This document shows, piece by piece, positions 60,616 to 64,000 of a stretch of 64,000 bases of DNA. The stretch is from assembly GCA_001642005.1 (NCBI GenBank), contig LWCA01000014.1:1-64000 (forward strand), in the 5' to 3' direction. Position numbers and translations under genes: made by a program. Position 1 is the stretch's first letter, and every line of letters starts with the position of its first letter. Source of the DNA: Intoshia linei. Lineage: Eukaryota; Orthonectida; Rhopaluridae. The notes below the pieces were generated by a model. That model saw only the letters and a program-made list of their open reading frames with translations, did not search any database and was not told the DNA's origin.

Positions 60616-61231
60616 CAGCGGTTTTCAACCTTTTTCGGGCTATAGCCCAAAAAAGTTTAAAGTATCAATAAAAGTGTTAAAAAATAATAATCAACAAGTA
60701 TATTTAAATTTTTACTAGTTAGTCTATTAACTGTTAGTGACTGCTTTGGCATTAGTGTTTGTTGCACAATGAATCGTGATCAATTTCTATTAGTTTATTC
60801 AATCTTAATCGCATTATTCCTCGGTTGTTCACATCCAATTTTGACCTCTTCTTACTAAAAATATCGACCACTGCTGAAAATCCAGTTTCTACAAGCCATG
60901 TTGTAGGAAAAGCAATAATGCTTATTTGAACATAATCAAACACAATTGGATTTGATTCTTGAATTTCCATAAATTCAAATACATCTTCCTTTTTTATTCG
61001 TCTTACTAATTTCAAATCTTCTTTTAAATCCAAGAGTTTTTCAGTTAGTTCAGACCTGGTTTCATCATCTGGTTTAAAGTTTTGAAGATCTGTAAACCAT
61101 AATTCCAAATTTATATTTCAAATTCATTATGCATTTATAAATTTTGTTTTGGTTAGCAATTTTATAGCTTAATATACACCAAATTATTTTTAATGTTGAA
61201 AATTTTCTGTGGCCCACGTTGAGAACCCCTG
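60616..61231 (-). mobile_element. hAT element with transposase C-terminal fragment
   Basis: 616 bp bounded by CAGCGGTTTTCAACC and GTTGAGAACCCCTG, with a perfect 8-bp duplication CTTTAATG. On the minus strand 61108-60752 encodes the hAT dimerisation end: FPTTWLVETGFSAVVDIFSK, then KRSKLDVNNRGIMRLRLN. The rest of the transposase is deleted, so it is non-autonomous. It is the best link between the MITE crowd and a protein-coding hAT parent of the ZBED5/FAM200 kind. Confidence 0.9.
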
Positions 61232-61380
61232 CTTTAATGTACTAAGTTTTACTAAATTTCAAAAGCCAATAAATTTTACATTGTTTACATCAATAATTAA
61301 TTATAGCATAGACTTTTGCGATTTTATAATTTATTGATATTATCTATCCTCATTTAGATAATAGCTTGACTATTATGTAC

Positions 61381-61415
61381 TTAGCCTAAGTCTCAGAAAC
61401 AGCACCTGACTATTT
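61381..61415 (-). repeat. Decayed Helitron-like 3' end
   Basis: Minus strand AGGTGCTGTTTCTGAGACTT then GGCTAAG. The hairpin is largely lost. Confidence 0.35.
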
Positions 61416-61429
61416 TTATAAATATTTCT

Positions 61430-61870
61430 ATTACAGTTTTTCGAGAGTAATTTTATCGCAAATTTATAATAAATAAAATAAACAAATAAAATATATATAA
61501 TCTGATAAAGATTGTAAATTCATCAACATTATGATAATTTTCAATTTCAAAATTTTATATCTTCATGGCCAAAGCCACAAATTACCATTTTATGTAAAAA
61601 TTAAAAAAGTCCCAGAATTTTATACAATATAAATTCTGAGGTAGTTTTTAAAATCATAACCATTATCATAAATGGCAACCTCAAAAAAGTGTATTTTCAC
61701 GATCAAAATTCCAGATTACCCTTTGTTAAAAAAATGAAAACAGACGCAGAATTTAAAAAAAATTACAGATGATACAATTATATCCAGTTAACACACAAAA
61801 ATTTTTAATCTGACAAACTGACGCCTTCACGGTAAAAAAACTAGTTTAGTATTAATTTTTTTATTTCGAA
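61430..61870 (+). repeat. Dispersed repeat family R1, copy
   Basis: ATTATGATAATTTTCAATTT, ATCTTCATGGCCAAAGCC, GACGCCTTCACGGT. The match to the 28790 copy is obvious over about 350 bp. Confidence 0.65.
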
Positions 61871-62506
61871 ACTAAATTCACCGTTTTTAAAAATATAATA
61901 AGCGTAGCATTTAAAAATTAAATAAAGCTAAACATTTTTTCTATTTAGCATACTCAAAAAATTTAAACATCACAAAGTGTCACACTTAGGGTCAAAAAGC
62001 ACCCTAGTATTTCTTTTTTTATTTGGTAACTATTTTATAATACATATGTATAACAAAATATTTAAAACACGAAAAATTTTCAATAACAAATTGCCTTAAA
62101 ATTATAAAAAAAGGACAAAATAAATATTTTAGCAATGTTCTGATGTACAGTCCACCGAAAAACAACAACCGGGTCCAAGTTAAAAGTCTCTCCTTTAAGA
62201 CATTAAAATAACGGTCGAAATGAAATACATTATGAACACGTGCCGAAATTTCGATTCATGTCGGCTCTAATGTATTTTATTACTTTACAAATTTTTAAAA
62301 ATATGAAAATAAAGATAAATTTGTTTATCATGAATATACAAGACAATATTGATTGATTAAAAAGCTATGATTAATATTATAAAAAATTATCTGCAGTAGT
62401 CTAAGAAAAGTTATTTTATTAATCTATAGATACATCAAAACATATCATTTCTATGTTTCATTATGTATAGTGATTTTGTTTTTCTATAAAATCATCATAA
62501 ATATAA
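61871..62506. other. Spacer upstream of the TRIM37-like gene
   Basis: AT-rich, with no gene or clear repeat end. Presumed promoter of the next gene. Confidence 0.4.
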
Positions 62507-63998
62507 ATGGAAAACTTGAAATGTAACGTTTGCTTAAAATTACCAAAGAATGGGCACATGTGTACAAAATGTAGCAAAATTTTTTGTAAAGCTTGTATTG
62601 GAGTTTAATATATATGATATATATTATAATAAACTATTTAGAAGTGGCTGGCACAATCTAGCACATGCTCAAGTTGTCAGTAAATATATCCTTGAATGTA
62701 ATTTAAAAATATATCTAGACAATTTGTTCAATGGAAAGATTTCATTAGAGTTAGATGGTTGGACGAGTTTAAAGAAAGTGACATACCAGATAAAGAAATA
62801 TTGTAATTGACATAAATATATATACAAAATTATTGTTATAATGAGTTGTCGTTTTAGATGTCCTTTGCATAACAAAATTTATGAATTCTTTTGTAATGCT
62901 TGTACAAATGTATATTGTTCTTATTGTATAATTGATGATGTAAATTAAAATTTGAATGTATAATAATGTGGTTTTCTTTAGCATAAATATCACAATGTGT
63001 CAAAATTGGAAGATAAAATTTTAGAAGTAAAAGAAAAACTAAAACCAATGCTTAATAGAGATAAGGAATTATTTAAACAAATTGCAAAATTTAAAAAAAT
63101 ATTTGTATTTTAAAAGAGAAGTGAATTTTAAATATATTTAGAACACAGATTTATCTACTGATACAGAGAAAATTAAAACATTTTTAAATAAAATTTTGCA
63201 AGAAATCGTTGATTATACCGTACTTCAATTGGAAAGGGTAAATCAAAAATCAACTGATATGAAAAAGTACACAGACATGTTGGAAATTATACATGGTGAA
63301 ATTCAAGAAATCAGCGGACCAGCATTGATTAAGGCTGCTAGAAAATATTTCATTCATAAAGATACTAATAAAATACATGATAATTTAAAGTTTATAGACA
63401 TTTCAAGTAATAAAAATAATGTCAGGTAATATCATCATTAAATTTTACTACAATAATACTGTAGTTTTAATATAAACGTTGAGAAAGACTGTTTCACAAA
63501 ATTATTAATGTTACACGATTTAATTGGATGCAGTGAAGGAAACGTGGCAATTCAGTTTAATTGCCCAGAATTTTCATGTCAATCAGGTGCTTTTAATTTT
63601 TAGTTAAATTTATTAGCCAAAAATATTTTTAAAATTACATTTCATTATGATAACATTATGTTTAGATCAATATGATTCACAGTCTGATTATAGTGAACGA
63701 GGTAATATTTAATTATAAATTATTGTACCATCGGCCTCTATATTTCCATTAAAACGAATAACTTTTTATATTTATAACTGTTTTATATTTTCCAATTATG
63801 TGGTGATTTAAAAAAATATAATTTAATTTTTGTATTAGGGGCCATTCTTGATAACTACTAAAAAGTAGGAATATAGTGGTGTGTAATTATTTAGATCCAT
63901 ATTGCATAATTTTCATCATTTATTTAGATAGTTGGAATAATGGTTCGACTACATCTTTAAGCAGCAGTAATTATACTTTAATTTATAATAATAGCTAA
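62507..63998 (+). CDS. TRIM37-like RING/B-box/coiled-coil protein without MATH domain (311 aa)
   Basis: Likely E3 ubiquitin ligase. Nine exons in phase: 62507-62602, 62642-62679, 62719-62802, 62858-62939, 62982-63104, 63142-63425, 63465-63586, 63666-63701 and 63928-63998. The RING finger has Cys6, 9, 19, 22, 27, 30, 41 and 44 with KW after the sixth, an all-Cys pattern matching TRIM37 (CSKIFCKACIGKWL). A conserved linker follows (RVRWLDEFKES). The B-box 2 is CPLHNKIYEFFCNACTNVYC with HKYH. A coiled coil covers about 145-260. TRIM37 normally continues into a MATH domain; here the frame ends after a short Ser/Asn-rich tail (SWNNGSTTSLSSSNYTL), two bases before the window end. Confidence 0.85.
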
Positions 63999-64000
63999 TT

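Noticed and set aside
62669-63048. Minus-strand hydrophobic frames opposite the TRIM37-like gene
   Set aside because: They are antisense to exons and introns with matching splice phases and a B-box.
1-64000. CRISPR arrays, bacterial operons, riboswitches or phage genes
   Set aside because: Spliceosomal introns, a eukaryotic tRNA and metazoan proteins throughout; no regularly spaced repeats seen.

Overview
This is a stretch of a small, very AT-rich animal nuclear genome. Genes are split by GT-AG introns, most only about 32-60 nt long. Metazoan-only genes are present: a Prospero homeodomain factor, a Hairy/Enhancer-of-split bHLH factor ending in WRPW, rhodopsin-type GPCRs, a Spinster transporter and a TRIM37-like RING/B-box protein. 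A reduced, compact invertebrate genome (for example an orthonectid or other mesozoan-like animal) fits, but the species cannot be fixed from the sequence alone.

Layout: 1-6.1 kb, two minus-strand GPCR genes and hAT-type insertions. 6.4-9.1 kb, ADP/ATP carrier (-) divergent from SMNDC1/SPF30 (+). 9.5-12.3 kb, a Bax-inhibitor-1 relic and repeats. 12.7-14.2 kb, Prospero-like gene (-). 14.2-18.1 kb, no resolved gene. 18.1-26.4 kb, DLST (-) divergent from BRF1 (+). 26.4-27.2 kb, an unknown Cys/His gene (-). 27.5-30.5 kb, UQCRH (+). 32.2-34.4 kb, Aurora kinase (+). 34.4-35.6 kb, ZCCHC10 (-). 35.7-39.4 kb, Spinster (+). 39.4-40.4 kb, HES (-). 40.4-47.4 kb, gene-poor, with tRNA-Asp and MITEs. 47.5-55.8 kb, a 28-exon coiled-coil gene resembling CCDC180 (+). 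55.8-60.3 kb, a small type I membrane protein gene and UTP15 (both -). 60.6-62.0 kb, hAT relic and repeats. 62.5-64.0 kb, TRIM37-like gene (+).

Most confident gene models were assembled by hand from exons with matching reading-frame phase at each junction, so coordinates should be close, but nothing was tested against a database. Packing is tight: convergent neighbours end 21-70 bp apart, and one pair overlaps at the stop codons. Nearly all introns above about 350 nt carry a recognisable transposon or dispersed repeat. These include hAT MITEs with 8-bp target duplications, mariner/pogo-like elements with TA duplications, Helitron-like 3' ends and three unnamed repeat families. The genes form no single pathway. 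They cover mitochondrial metabolism (ANT, DLST, UQCRH), RNA work (SMNDC1, BRF1, UTP15), cell division (Aurora), neural-type transcription factors (Prospero, HES) and signalling or transport.
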